DNA from: Bathymodiolus brooksi
Lineage: Eukaryota > Mollusca > Bivalvia > Mytilida > Modiolidae
Assembly (NCBI GenBank): GCA_963680875.1
Contig: OY804575.1
Location: 106,300,505-106,364,504 of the forward strand
Direction: 5' to 3'
Length of the DNA: 64,000 nt
Shown here: positions 27,801 through 42,800 of the stretch, piece by piece
Position numbering within the stretch: position 1 is the stretch's first letter
How the letters are laid out: each line of letters begins with the position of its first letter
Translations under genes and position numbers: made by a program
The notes under the pieces: generated by a model
Told to the model about the DNA's origin: nothing
Seen by the model: only the letters and a program-made list of their open reading frames with translations
Database searches by the model: none

Positions 27801-30800
27801 CAGACAAGTAACATTGATGCAATAGCAGGATGTATTGGTGGTGTAGTAGTGGCGATAGTGGTGGTTGTGATCCTTGTCATCTTTATTAGGTAAGATAGTA
27901 GTAGTACACTCTCTCCACCATAGCCTCAGACAAGTATCATTAATCCTATAGCAGGAGGTATTGGTGGTGCAGTAGTGGCTATAGTGTTGGTAGTGATCCT
28001 TGTCATCTTTATCAGGTAAGATAGTAATTGTACAATCCTCTGCACCATAGCCTCAGACATGTAACATTGATGCAATAGCAGGATGTATTGGTGGTGTAGT
28101 AGTGGCGATAGTGGTGGTAGTGATCCTTGTCATCTATATCAGGTAAGATAGTAGTAGTACACTCTCTCCACCATAGCCTCAGACAAGTAACATTAATCCT
28201 ATAGCAGGAGGTATTGGTGGTGTAGTAGTGGCTATAGTGTTGGTTGTGATCCTTGTCATATTTATCAGGTAAGATAGTAATAGTACAACTCTCTCCACCA
28301 TAGCCTCAGACAAGTAACATTGATCCAATAGCATGGTGTATTGGTGGTGTAGTAGTGGCGATAGTGGTGGGGTTGATCCTTGTCATCTTTATCAGGTAAG
28401 ATAGTAGTAGTACAATCATCTGCACCATAGCCTCAGACAAGTAACATTGATCCTATAGCAGGATGTATTGGTGGTGTAGTAATGGCGATAGTGGTGGTAG
28501 TTATCCTTGTCTTCTTTATCATGTAAGATAGTAGTAGTACAACTCTCTTCACCAGAGCCTCAGAAAAGTAACATTGATGCAATAGCAGGATGTATTGATG
28601 GTGTAGTAGTGGCGATAGTGGTAGGAGTGATCTTTGTCATCTTTATCAGGTAAGATAGTAGTAGTACAATCCTCTCCACCATAGCCTCAGACATGTAACA
28701 TTGATCCTATAGCAGGAGGTATTGGTGGTGTAGTAATGGCGATAGTGGTGGTAGTGATCCTTGTCTTCTTTATCAGGTAAGATAGTTGCAGTACAGCTCT
28801 CTCCACCAGAGCCTCAGACAAGTAACATTGATGCAATTGCAGGATGTATTGGTGGTGTAGTAGTGGCGATAGTGGTGGGAGTGATCCTTGTCATCTTTAT
28901 CAGGGAAGATAATAGTAGTACAACTCTCTCCACCAGAGCCTCAGATAAGTAACATTGATGCAATAGCAGGATGTATTGGTGGTGTAGAAGTGGCGATAGT
29001 GGTGGTTGTGATCCTAGTCATCTTTATCAGGTAAGATAGTAGTAGTACACTCTCTCCACCATAGCCTCAGACAAGTATCATTAATCCTATAGCAGGAGGT
29101 ATTGGTGGTGCAGTAGTGGCTATAGTGTTGGTAGTGATCCTTGTCATCTTTACCAGGTAAGATAGTAGTTGTACAATAATCTCCACCATAGCCTCAGACA
29201 AGCAACATTGATCCTATATCAGGAGGTATTGGTGGTGTAGTAGTGGGGATAGTGTTGGTTGTGATCCTTGTCATCTTTATCAGGTAAGATAGTAACATTG
29301 ATCCTATAGCAGGAGGTATTGGTGGTGTAGTAATGGCGATAGTATTGGTAGTGATCCTTGTCATCTTTATCAGGTAAGATAGTAGTAGTACAAGTCTCTC
29401 CACCATAGCCTCAGACAAGTAACATTGATCCAATAGCAGGAGGTATTAGTGGTGTAGTAGTGACGATAGTGGTGGTAGTGATCCTTGTCATCTTTATCAG
29501 GTAAGATAGTAGTAGTACAAGTCTCTCCACCATAGCCTCAGACAAGTAACATTGATCCAATAGCAGGAGGTATTGGTGGTGTAGTAGTGGCGATAGTGGT
29601 GGGGGTGATCCTTGTCATCTTTATCAGGTAAGATAGTAGTAGTACAATCCTCTGCACCATAGCCTCAGACAAGTAACATTGATCCTATAGCAGGATGTAT
29701 TGGTGGTGTAGTAGTGGCGATAGTGGTAGGAGTGATCTTTGTCATCTTTATCAGGTAAGATAGTAGTAGTACAGCTCTCTCCACCATAGCCTCAGACAAG
29801 TATCATTAATCCTATAGCAGGAGGTATTGGTGGTGTAGAAGTGGCTATAGTGTTGGTAGTGAACCTTGTCATCTTTATCAGGTAAGATAGTAGTTGTACA
29901 ATAATCTCCACCAGAGCTTCAGAAAAGTAACATTGATGCAATAGCAGGATGTATTGGTGGTGTACTAGTGGCGATAGTGGTAGGAGTGATCCTTGTCATC
30001 TTTATCAGGTAAGATAGTTGTAGTATAATCCTCTCCACCATAGCCTCAGATAAGTAACATTGATCCTATAGCAGGAGGTATTGGTGGTGTAGTAGTGGCG
30101 ATAGTGTTGGTAGTGATTCTTGTCATCTTTATCAGGTAAGATAGTTGCAGTACAGCTCTCTCCTCCATAGCCTCAGACAAGTAACATTAATCCTATAGCA
30201 GGAGGTATTGGTGGTGTAGTAGTGGCTATAGTGGTGGTAGTGATCCTTGTCATCTTTATCAGGTAAGATAGTAACATTGATCCTATAGCAGGATGTATTG
30301 GTGGTGTAGTAATGGCGATAGTGGTGGTAGTGATCCTTGTCATCTTTATCAGGTAAGATAGTAGTAGTACAACTCTCTCCACCAGATCCTCAGAAAAGTA
30401 ACATTGATCCGATAGCAGAATGTATTGGTGATGTAGTAGTGGCGATAGTGGTGGGGGTGATCCTTGTCATCTTTATCAGGTAAGATAGTAGTAGTACAAT
30501 CCTCTGCAACATAGCCTCAGACAAGTAACATTGATCCTATATCAGGAGGTATTGGTGGTGTAGTAGTGGCGATAGTGGTGGGAGTGATCCTTGTCATCTT
30601 TATCAGGTAAGAAAGTAGTAGTTCAACTCTCTCCACCAGAGCCTCAGACAAGTAACATTGATGCAATAGCAGGATGTATTGGTGGTGTAGTAGTGGCGAT
30701 AGTGGTGGTTGTGATCCTTGTCATCTTTATCAGGTAAGATGGTAGTAGTACAACTCTCTCCACCATAGCCTCAGACAAGTATCATTAATCCTATAGCAGG

Positions 30801-33800
30801 AGGTATTGGTGGTGTAGTAGTGGTTATAGTGTTGGTAGTGATCCTTGTCATCTTTATCAGGTAAGATAGTAGTTGTACAATCCTCTCCACCATAGCCTCA
30901 GACAAGTAACATTGGTCCTATAGCAGGAGGTATTGGTGGTGTAGTAGTGGCGATAGTGGTGGTTGTGATCCTTGTCATCTTTATAAGGTAAGATAGTAAC
31001 ATTGATCCTATAGCAGGATGTATTGGTGGTGTAAGAATGGCGATAGTGGTGGTAGTGATCCTTGTCTTCTTTATCAGGTAAGATAGTAGTAGTACAACTC
31101 TCTCCACCATAGCCTCAGACAAGTAACATTGATACAATAGTAGGAGGTATTGGTGGCGTAGTAGTGGCGATATTGGTGGTTGTGATCCTTGTCATCTTTA
31201 CCAGGTAAGATTGCAATAGTACAATCCTCTTCACCATAGCCTCCGACAAGTAACATTGATCCTATAGCAGGAGGTATTGGTGGTGTAGTAATGGCGATAG
31301 TGGTGGTAGTGATCCTTGTCCTCTTTATCAGGTAAGATAGTTGCAGTACAGCTCTCTCCACCAGAGCCTCAGACAAGTAACATTGATGCAATTGCAGGAG
31401 GTATTGGTGGTGTAGTAGTGGCGATAGTGGTGGGAGTGATCCTTGTCATCTTTATCAGGTAAGATAATAGTAGTACAAATCTCTCCAACAGAGCCTCAGA
31501 CAAGTAACATTGATGCAATAGCAGGATGTATTGGTGGTGTAGTAGTGGCGATAGTGGTGGTTGTGATCCTTGTCATCTTTATTAGGTAAGATAGTAGTAG
31601 TACACTCTCTCCACCATAGCCTCAGACAAGTATCATTAATCCTATAGCAGGAGGTATTGGTGGTGCAGTAGTGGCTATAGTGTTGGTAGTGATCCTTGTC
31701 ATCTTTATCAGGTAAGATAGTAATTGTACAATCCTCTGCACCATAGCCTCAGACATGTAACATTGATGCAATAGCAGGATGTATTGGTAGTGTAGTAGTG
31801 GCGATAGTGGTGGTAGTGATCCTTGTCATCTATATCAGGTAAGATAGTAGTAGTACACTCTCTCCACCATAGCCTCAGACAAGTAGCATTAATCCTATAG
31901 CAGGAGGTATTGGTGGTGTAGTAGTGGCTATAGTGTTGGTTGTGATCCTTGTCATATTTATCAGGTAAGATAGTAATAGTACAACTCTCTCCACCATAGC
32001 CTCAGACAAGTAACATTGATCCAATAGCATGGTGTATTGGTGGTGTAGTAGTGGCGATAGTGGTGGGGTTGATCCTTGTCATCTTTATCAGGTAAGATAG
32101 TTGTAGTACAATCATCTGCACCATAGCCTCAGACAAGTAACATTGATCCTATAGCAGGATGTATTGGTGGTGTAGTAATGGCGATAGTGGTGGTAGTTAT
32201 CCTTGTCTTCTTTATCATGTAAGATAGTAGTAGTACAACTCTCTTCACCAGAGCCTCAGAAAAGTAACATTGATGCAATAGCAGGATGTATTGATGGTGT
32301 AGTAGTGGCGATAGTGGTAGGAGTGATCTTTGTCATCTTTATCAGGTAAGATAGTAGTAGTACAATCCTCTCCACCATAGCCTCAGACATGTAACATTGA
32401 TCCTATAGCAGGAGGTATTGGTGGTGTAGTAATGGCGATAGTGGTGGTAGTGATCCTTGTCTTCTTTATCAGGTAAGATAGTTGCAGTACAGCTCTCTCC
32501 ACCAGAGCCTCAGACAAGTAACATTGATGCAATTGCAGGATGTATGGGTGGTGTAGTAGTGGCGATAGTGGTGGGAGTGATCCTTGTCATCTTTATCAGG
32601 GAAGATAATAGTAGTACAACTCTCTCCACCAGAGCCTCAGATAAGTAACATTGATGCAATAGCAGGATGTATTGGTGGTGTAGAAGTGGCGATAGTGGTG
32701 GTTGTGATCCTAGTCATCTTTATCAGGTAAGATAGTAGTAGTACACTCTCTCCACCATAGCCTCAGACAAGTATCATTAATCCTATAGCAGGAGGTATTG
32801 GTGGTGCAGTAGTGGCTATAGTGTTGGTAGTGATCCTTGTCATCTTTACCAGGTAAGATAGTAGTTGTACAATAATCTCCACCATAGCCTCAGACAAGCA
32901 ACATTGATCCTATATCAGGAGGTATTGGTGGTGTAGTAGTGGGGATAGTGTTGGTTGTGATCCTTGTCATCTTTATCAGGTAAGATAGTAACATTGATCC
33001 TATAGCAGGAGGTATTGGTGGTGTAGTAATGGCGATAGTATTGGTAGTGATCCTTGTCATCTTTATCAGGTAAGATAGTAGTAGTACAAGTCTCTCCACC
33101 ATAGCCTCAGACAAGTAACATTGATCCAATAGCAGGAGGTATTAGTGGTGTAGTAGTGACGATAGTGGTGGTAGTGATCCTTGTCATCTTTATCAGGTAA
33201 GATAGTAGTAGTACAAGTCTCTCCACCATAGCCTCAGACAAGTAACATTGATCCAATAGCAGGAGGTATTGGTGGTGTAGTAGTGGCGATAGTGGTGGGG
33301 GTGATCCTTGTCATCTTTATCAGGTAAGATAGTAGTAGTACAATCCTCTGCACCATAGCCTCAGACAAGTAACATTGATCCTATAGCAGGATGTATTGGT
33401 GGTGTAGTAGTGGCGATAGTGGTAGGAGTGATCTTTGTCATCTTTATCAGGTAAGATAGTAGTAGTACAGCTCTCTCCACCATAGCCTCAGACAAGTATC
33501 ATTAATCCTATAGCAGGAGGTATTGGTGGTGTAGAAGTGGCTATAGTGTTGGTAGTGAACCTTGTCATCTTTATCAGGTAAGATAGTAGTTGTACAATAA
33601 TCTCCACCAGAGCTTCAGAAAAGTAACATTGATGCAATAGCAGGATGTATTGGTGGTGTACTAGTGGCGATAGTGGTAGGAGTGATCCTTGTCATCTTTA
33701 TCAGGTAAGATAGTTGTAGTATAATCCTCTCCACCATAGCCTCAGATAAGTAACATTGATCCTATAGCAGGAGGTATTGGTGGTGTAGTAGTGGCGATAG

Positions 33801-36800
33801 TGTTGGTAGTGATTCTTGTCATCTTTATCAGGTAAGATAGTTGCAGTACAGCTCTCTCCTCCATAGCCTCAGACAAGTAACATTAATCCTATAGCAGGAG
33901 GTATTGGTGGTGTAGTAGTGGCTATAGTGGTGGTAGTGATCCTTGTCATCTTTATCAGGTAAGATAGTAGTAATACAATCCTCTCCTCCATAGCCTCAGA
34001 CAAGTAACATTGATCCTATAGCAGGAGGTATTGGTGGTGTAGTAGTGGCGATAGTGGTGGGGGTGATCCTTGTCATCTTTATCAGGTAAGATAGTAGTAG
34101 TACAATCATCTGCACCATAGCCTCAGACAAGTAACATTGATCCTATAGCAGGATGTATTGGTGGTGTAGTAATGGCGATAGTGGTGGTAGTTATCCTTGT
34201 CTTCTTTATCAGGTAAGATAGTTGCAGTACAACTCTCTTCACCAGAGCCTCAGACAAGTAACATTGATCCAATATCATGGTGTATTGGTGGTGTAGTAGT
34301 GGCGATAGTGTTGGTAGTGATTCTTGTCATCTTTATCAGGTAAGATAATAGTAGTACAACTCTCTACACCAGAGCCTCAGAAAAGTAACATTGATGCAAT
34401 AGCAGGATGTATTGATGGTGTACTAGTGGCGATAGTGGTAGGAGTGATCTTTGTCATCTTTATCAGGTAAGATAGTAGTAGTACAATCCTCTCCACCATA
34501 GCCTCAGACATGTAACATTGGTCCTATAGCAGGAGGTATTGGTGGTGTAGTAGTGGCGATAGTGGTGGTTGTGATCCTTGTCATCTTTATAAGGTAAGAT
34601 AGTAACATTGATCCTATAGCAGGATGTATTGGTGGTGTAAGAATGGCGATAGTGGTGGTAGTGATCCTTGTCTTCTTTATCAGGTAAGATAGTAGTAGTA
34701 CAACTCTCTCCACCATAGCCTCAGACAAGTAACATTGATACAATAGTAGGAGGTATTGGTGGCGTAGTAGTGGCGATAGTGGTGGTTGTGATCCTTGTCA
34801 TCTTTACCAGGTAAGATTGCAATAGTACAATCCTCTTCACCATAGCCTCCGACAAGTAACATTGATCCTATAGCAGGAGGTATTGGTGGTGTAGTAATGG
34901 CGATAGTGGTGGTAGTGATCCTTGTCTTCTTTATCAGGTAAGATAGTTGCAGTACAGCTCTCTCCACCAGAGCCTCAGACAAGTAACATTGATGCAATTG
35001 CAGGAGGTATTGGTGGTGTAGTAGTGGCGATAGTGGTGGGAGTGATCCTTGTCATCTTTATCAGGTAAGATAATAGTAGTACAAATCTCTCCAACAGAGC
35101 CTCAGACAAGTAACATTGATGCAATAGCAGGATGTATTGGTGGTGTAGTAGTGGCGATAGTGGTGGTTGTGATCCTTGTCATCTATATCAGGTAAGATAG
35201 TAGTAGTACACTCTCTCCACCATAGCCTCAGACAAGTATCTTTAATCCTATAGCAGGAGGTATTGGTGGTGCAGTAGTGGCTATAGTGTTGGTAGTGATC
35301 CTTGTCATCTTTATCAGGTAAGATAGTAGTTGTACAATCCTCTCCACCATAGCCTCAGACAAGTAACATTGATCCTATATCAAGAGGTACTGGTGGTGCA
35401 GTAGTGGCTATATTGTTGGCAGTGATCCTTGTCATCTTTATCAGGTAAGATAGTAATAGTACAACTCTCTCCACCATAGCCTCAGACAAGTAACATTGAT
35501 CCGATAGCAGGATGTATTGGTGGTGGAGTAGTGGCGATAGTGGTGGGGGTGATCCTTGTCATCTTTATCAGGTAAGATAGTAGTAGTACAATCATCTGCA
35601 CCATAGCCTCAGACAAGTAACATTGATCCTATAGCAGGATGTATAGGTGGTGTAGTAGTGGCGATAGTGGTGGTTGTGATCCTTGTCATCTTTATCAGGT
35701 AAGATAGTAGTAGTACAGCTCTCTCCACCATAGCCTCAGACAAGCAACATTGATCCTATATCAGGAGGTATTGGTGGTGTAGTAGTGGCGATAGTGGTGG
35801 TTGTGATCCTTGTCATCTTTATCAGGTAAGATGGTAGTAGTACAACTCTCTCCACCAGATCCTCAGAAAAGTAACATTGATCCGATAGCAGAATGTATTG
35901 GTGATGTAGTAGTGGCGATAGTGGTGGGGGTGATCCTTGTCATCTTTATCAGGTAAGATAGTAACATTGATCCTATAGCAGGATGTATTGGTGGTGTAGT
36001 AATGGCGATAGTGGTGGTAGTGATCCTTGTCATCTTTATCAGGTAAGATAGTAGTAGTACAACTCTCTCCACCAGATCCTCAGAAAAGTAACATTGATCC
36101 GATAGCAGAATGTATTGGTGATGTAGTAGTGGCGATAGTGGTGGGGGTGATCCTTGTCATCTTTATCAGGTAAGATAGTAGTAGTACAATCCTCTGCAAC
36201 ATAGCCTCAGACAAGTAACATTGATCCTATATCAGGAGGTATTGGTGGTGTAGTAGTGGCGATAGTGGTGGGAGTGATCCTTGTCATCTTTATCAGGTAA
36301 GAAAGTAGTAGTTCAACTCTCTCCACCAGAGCCTCAGACAAGTAACATTGATGCAATAGCAGGATGTATTGGTGGTGTAGTAGTGGCGATAGTGGTAGGA
36401 GTGATCCTTGTCATCTTTATCAGGTAAGATAGTTGTAGTATAATCCTCTCCACCATAGCCTCAGATAAGTAACATTGATCCTATAGCAGGAGGTATTGGT
36501 GGTGTAGTAGTGGCGATAGTGTTGGTAGTGATTCTTGTCATCTTTATCAGGTAAGATAGTTGCAGTACAGCTCTCTCCTCCATAGCCTCAGACAAGTAAC
36601 ATTAATCCTATAGCAGGAGGTATTGGTGGTGTAGTAGTGGCTATAGTGGTGGTAGTGATCCTTGTCATCTTTATCAGGTAAGATAGTAGTAATACAATCC
36701 TCTCCTCCATAGCCTCAGACAAGTAACATTGATCCTATAGCAGGAGGTATTGGTGGTGTAGTAGTGGCGATAGTGGTGGGGGTGATCCTTGTCATCTTTA

Positions 36801-39800
36801 TCAGGTAAGATAGTAGTAGTACAATCATCTGCACCATAGCCTCAGACAAGTAACATTGATCCTATAGCAGGATGTATTGGTGGTGTAGTAATGGCGATAG
36901 TGGTGGTAGTTATCCTTGTCTTCTTTATCAGGTAAGATAGTTGCAGTACAACTCTCTTCACCAGAGCCTCAGACAAGTAACATTGATCCAATATCATGGT
37001 GTATTGGTGGTGTAGTAGTGGCGATAGTGTTGGTAGTGATTCTTGTCATCTTTATCAGGTAAGATAATAGTAGTACAACTCTCTACACCAGAGCCTCAGA
37101 AAAGTAACATTGATGCAATAGCAGGATGTATTGATGGTGTACTAGTGGCGATAGTGGTAGGAGTGATCTTTGTCATCTTTATCAGGTAAGATAGTAGTAG
37201 TACAATCCTCTCCACCATAGCCTCAGACATGTAACATTGGTCCTATAGCAGGAGGTATTGGTGGTGTAGTAGTGGCGATAGTGGTGGTTGTGATCCTTGT
37301 CATCTTTATAAGGTAAGATAGTAACATTGATCCTATAGCAGGATGTATTGGTGGTGTAAGAATGGCGATAGTGGTGGTAGTGATCCTTGTCTTCTTTATC
37401 AGGTAAGATAGTAGTAGTACAACTCTCTCCACCATAGCCTCAGACAAGTAACATTGATACAATAGTAGGAGGTATTGGTGGCGTAGTAGTGGCGATAGTG
37501 GTGGTTGTGATCCTTGTCATCTTTACCAGGTAAGATTGCAATAGTACAATCCTCTTCACCATAGCCTCCGACAAGTAACATTGATCCTATAGCAGGAGGT
37601 ATTGGTGGTGTAGTAATGGCGATAGTGGTGGTAGTGATCCTTGTCTTCTTTATCAGGTAAGATAGTTGCAGTACAGCTCTCTCCACCAGAGCCTCAGACA
37701 AGTAACATTGATGCAATTGCAGGAGGTATTGGTGGTGTAGTAGTGGCGATAGTGGTGGGAGTGATCCTTGTCATCTTTATCAGGTAAGATAATAGTAGTA
37801 CAAATCTCTCCAACAGAGCCTCAGACAAGTAACATTGATGCAATAGCAGGATGTATTGGTGGTGTAGTAGTGGCGATAGTGGTGGTTGTGATCCTTGTCA
37901 TCTATATCAGGTAAGATAGTAGTAGTACACTCTCTCCACCATAGCCTCAGACAAGTATCTTTAATCCTATAGCAGGAGGTATTGGTGGTGCAGTAGTGGC
38001 TATAGTGTTGGTAGTGATCCTTGTCATCTTTATCAGGTAAGATAGTAGTTGTACAATCCTCTCCACCATAGCCTCAGACAAGTAACATTGATCCTATATC
38101 AAGAGGTACTGGTGGTGCAGTAGTGGCTATATTGTTGGCAGTGATCCTTGTCATCTTTATCAGGTAAGATAGTAATAGTACAACTCTCTCCACCATAGCC
38201 TCAGACAAGTAACATTGATCCGATAGCAGGATGTATTGGTGGTGGAGTAGTGGCGATAGTGGTGGGGGTGATCCTTGTCATCTTTATCAGGTAAGATAGT
38301 AGTAGTACAATCATCTGCACCATAGCCTCAGACAAGTAACATTGATCCTATAGCAGGATGTATAGGTGGTGTAGTAGTGGCGATAGTGGTGGTTGTGATC
38401 CTTGTCATCTTTATCAGGTAAGATAGTAGTAGTACAGCTCTCTCCACCATAGCCTCAGACAAGCAACATTGATCCTATATCAGGAGGTATTGGTGGTGTA
38501 GTAGTGGCGATAGTGGTGGTTGTGATCCTTGTCATCTTTATCAGGTAAGATGGTAGTAGTACAACTCTCTCCACCAGATCCTCAGAAAAGTAACATTGAT
38601 CCGATAGCAGAATGTATTGGTGATGTAGTAGTGGCGATAGTGGTGGGGGTGATCCTTGTCATCTTTATCAGGTAAGATAGTAACATTGATCCTATAGCAG
38701 GATGTATTGGTGGTGTAGTAATGGCGATAGTGGTGGTAGTGATCCTTGTCATCTTTATCAGGTAAGATAGTAGTAGTACAACTCTCTCCACCAGATCCTC
38801 AGAAAAGTAACATTGATCCGATAGCAGAATGTATTGGTGATGTAGTAGTGGCGATAGTGGTGGGGGTGATCCTTGTCATCTTTATCAGGTAAGATAGTAG
38901 TAGTACAATCCTCTGCAACATAGCCTCAGACAAGTAACATTGATCCTATATCAGGAGGTATTGGTGGTGTAGTAGTGGCGATAGTGGTGGGAGTGATCCT
39001 TGTCATCTTTATCAGGTAAGAAAGTAGTAGTTCAACTCTCTCCACCAGAGCCTCAGACAAGTAACATTGATGCAATAGCAGGATGTATTGGTGGTGTAGT
39101 AGTGGCGATAGTGGTGGTTGTGATCCTTGTCATCTTTATCAGGTAAGATGGTAGTAGTACAGCTCTCTCCACCATAGCCTCAGACAAGTATCATTAATCC
39201 TATAGCAGGAGGTATTGGTGGTGTAGTAGTGGTTATAGTGTTGGTAGTGATCCTTGTCATCTTTATCAGGTAAGATAGTAGTTGTACAATGCTCTCCACC
39301 ATAGCCTCAGACAAGTAACATTGGTCCTATAGCAGGAGGTATTGGTGGTGTAGTAGTGGCGATAGTGGTGGTTGTGATCCTTGTCATCTTTATAAGGTAA
39401 GATAGTAACATTGATCCTATAGCAGGATGTATTGGTGGTGTAAGAATGGCGATAGTGGTGGTAGTGATCCTTGTCTTCTTTATCAGGTAAGATAGTAGTA
39501 GTACAACTCTCTCCACCATAGCCTCAGACAAGTAACATTGATACAATAGTAGGAGGTATTGATGGCGTAGTAGTGGCGATATTGGTGGTTGTGATCCTTG
39601 TCATCTTTACCAGGTAAGATTGCAATAGTACAATCCTCTTCACCATAGCCTCCGACAAGTAACATTGATCCTATAGCAGGAGGTATTGGTGGTGTAGTAA
39701 TGGCGATAGTGGTGGTAGTGATCCTTGTCTTCTTTATCAGGTAAGATAGTTGCAGTACAGCTCTCTCCACCAGAGCCTCAGACAAGTAACATTGATGCAA

Positions 39801-42800
39801 TTGCAGGAGGTATTGGTGGTGTAGTAGTGGCGATAGTGGTGGGAGTGATCCTTGTCATCTTTATCAGGTAAGATAATAGTAGTACAAATCTCTCCAACAG
39901 AGCCTCAGACAAGTAACATTGATGCAATAGCAGGATGTATTGGTGGTGTAGAAGTGGCGATAGTGGTGGTTGTGATCCTTGTCATCTTTATCAGGTAAGA
40001 TAGTAGTAGTACACTCTCTCCACCATAGCCTCAGACAAGTATCATTAATCCTATAGCAGGAGGTATTGGTGGTGCAGTAGTGGCTATAGTGTTGGTAGTG
40101 ATCCTTGTCATCTTTATCAGGTAAGATAGTAATTGTACAATCCTCTGCACCATAGCCTCAGACATGTAACATTGATGCAATAGCAGGATGTATTGGTGGT
40201 GTAGTAGTGGCGATAGTGGTGGTAGTGATCCTTGTCATCTATATCAGGTAAGATAGTAGTAGTACACTCTCTCCACCATAGCCTCAGACAAGTATCTTTA
40301 ATCCTATAGCAGGAGGTATTGGTGGTGCAGTAGTGGCTATAGTGTTGGTAGTGATCCTTGTCATCTTTATCAGGTAAGATAGTAGTTGTACAATCCTCTC
40401 CACCATAGCCTCAGACAAGTAACATTGATCCTATATCAAGAGGTACTGGTGGTGCAGTAGTGGCTATATTGTTGGCAGTGATCCTTGTCATCTTTATCAG
40501 GTAAGATAGTAATAGTACAACTCTCTCCACCATAGCCTCAGACAAGTAACATTGATCCGATAGCAGGATGTATTGGTGGTGGAGTAGTGGCGATAGTGGT
40601 GGGGGTGATCCTTGTCATCTTTATCAGGTAAGATAGTAGTAGTACAATCCTCTGCACCATAGCCTCAGACAAGTAACATTGATCCTATAGCAGGATGTAT
40701 AGGTGGTGTAGTAGTGGCGATAGTGGTGGTTGTGATCCTTGTCATCTTTATCAGGTAAGATAGTAGTAGTACAGCTCTCTCCACCATAGCCTCAGACAAG
40801 CAACATTGATCCTATATCAGGAGGTATTGGTGGTGTAGTAGTGGCGATAGTGGTGGTTGTGATCCTTGTCATCTTTATCAGGTAAGATAGTAACATTGAT
40901 CCTATAGCAGGATGTATTGGTGGTGTAGTAATGGCGATAGTGGTGGTAGTGATCCTTGTCATCTTTATCAGGTAAGATAGTAGTAGTACAACTCTCCCCA
41001 CCAGATCCTCAGAAAAGTAACATTGATCCGATAGCAGAATGTATTGGTGATGTAGTAGTGGCGATAGTGGTGGGGGTGATCCTTGTCATCTTTATCAGGT
41101 AAGATAGTAGTAGTACAATCCTCTGCAACATAGCCTCAGACAAGTAACATTGATCCTATATCAGGAGGTATTGGTGGTGTAGTAGTGGCGATAGTGGTGG
41201 TTGTGATCCTTGTCATCTTTATCAGGTAAGATAGTAGTAGTACAGCTCTCTCCACCATAGCCTCAAACAAGTATCATTAATCCTATAGCAGGAGGTATTG
41301 GTGGTGTAGTAGTGGCGATAGTGTTGGTTGTGATCCTTGTCATCTTTATCAGGTAAGATAGTAACATTGATCCTATAGCAGGATGTATTGGTGGTGTAGT
41401 AATGGCGATAGTGGTGGTAGTGATCCTTGTCATCTTTATCAGGTAAGATAGTAGTAGTACAACTCTCTCCACCAGAGCCAAAGAAAAGTAGCATTGATGC
41501 AATAGCAGGATGTATTGGTGGTGTACTAGTGGCGATAGTGGTAGGAGTGATCTTTGTCATCTTTATCAGGTAAGATAGTAATAGTACAATCCTCTCCACC
41601 ATAGCCTCAGACAAGTAACATTGATCCAATAGCAGGAGGTATTGGTGGTGTAGTAGTGGCGATAGTGTTGGTAGTGATCCTTGTCATCTTTATCAGGTAA
41701 GATAGTTGCAGTACAGTTCTCTCCACCAGAGTCTCAGACAAGTAACATTGATGCAATAGCAGGATGTATAGGTGGTGTAGTAGTGGCGATAGTGATGGGA
41801 GTGATCCTTGTCATCTTTATCAGGTAAGATAGTAGTAGTACAACTCTCTCCACCAGAGCCTCAGACAAGTAACATTGATGCAATAGCAGGATGTACTGGT
41901 GGTGTAGTAGTGGCTATGGTGTTGGTAGTGATCCTTGTCATCTTTATCAGGTAAGATAGTAGTAGTACAATCCTCTCCACCATAGCCTCAGACAAGTAAC
42001 ATTGATCCTATAGCAGGAGGTATTGGTGGTGTAGTAGTGGCGATAGTGTTGGTACTGATCCTTGTCATCTTTATCAGGTAAGATAGTTGCAGTACAGCTC
42101 TCTCCACCAGAGTCTCAGACAAGTAACATTGATGCAATAGCAGGATGTACTGGTGGTGTAGTAGTGGCGATAGTGGTGGTTGTGACCCTTGTCATCTTTA
42201 TCAGGTAAGATAGTAGTAGTACAGCTCTCTCCACCATAGCCTCAGAAAAGTATCATTGAACCTATAGCAGGAGGTATTGGTGGTGTAGTAGTGGCGATAG
42301 TGGTGGTTGTGATCCTTGTCATCTTTACCAGGTAAGATAGTAACATTGATCTTATAGCAGGAGGTATTGATGGTATAGTAATGCCGATAGTGGTGGTAGT
42401 CATCCTTGTCTTCTTTATCAGGTAAGATAGTAGTAGTACAACTCTTTCCACCAGAGCTTCAGACAAGTATCATTTATCCAATAGCAGGATGTATTGGTGG
42501 TGTAGTAGTGGCGATAGTGGTGGGGGGTGATCCTTGTCATCTTTATCAGGTAAGATAGTAGTAGTACAATCCTCCGCACCATAGCCTCAGACAAGTAACA
42601 TTGATCCGATAGCAGGATGTATTGGTGGTGTAGTAATGGCGATAGTGGTGGTAGTGATCCTTGTCATCTTTATCAGGTAAGATAGTAGTAGTACAATCCT
42701 CTCCACCATAGCCTCAGACAAGTAACATTGATCCTATAGAAGGATGTATTGGTGGTGTAGTAATGGCGATAGTGGTGGTAGTGGTCCTTGTCTTCTTTAT

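Noticed and set aside
23796..32648. Three + strand 63-codon ORFs (23796, 28761, 32457) that look like small membrane proteins
   Set aside because: They start at an alternative start codon in the donor region of one unit and read through a mutated donor. They are TM-exon copies joined by a point mutation, not independent genes.
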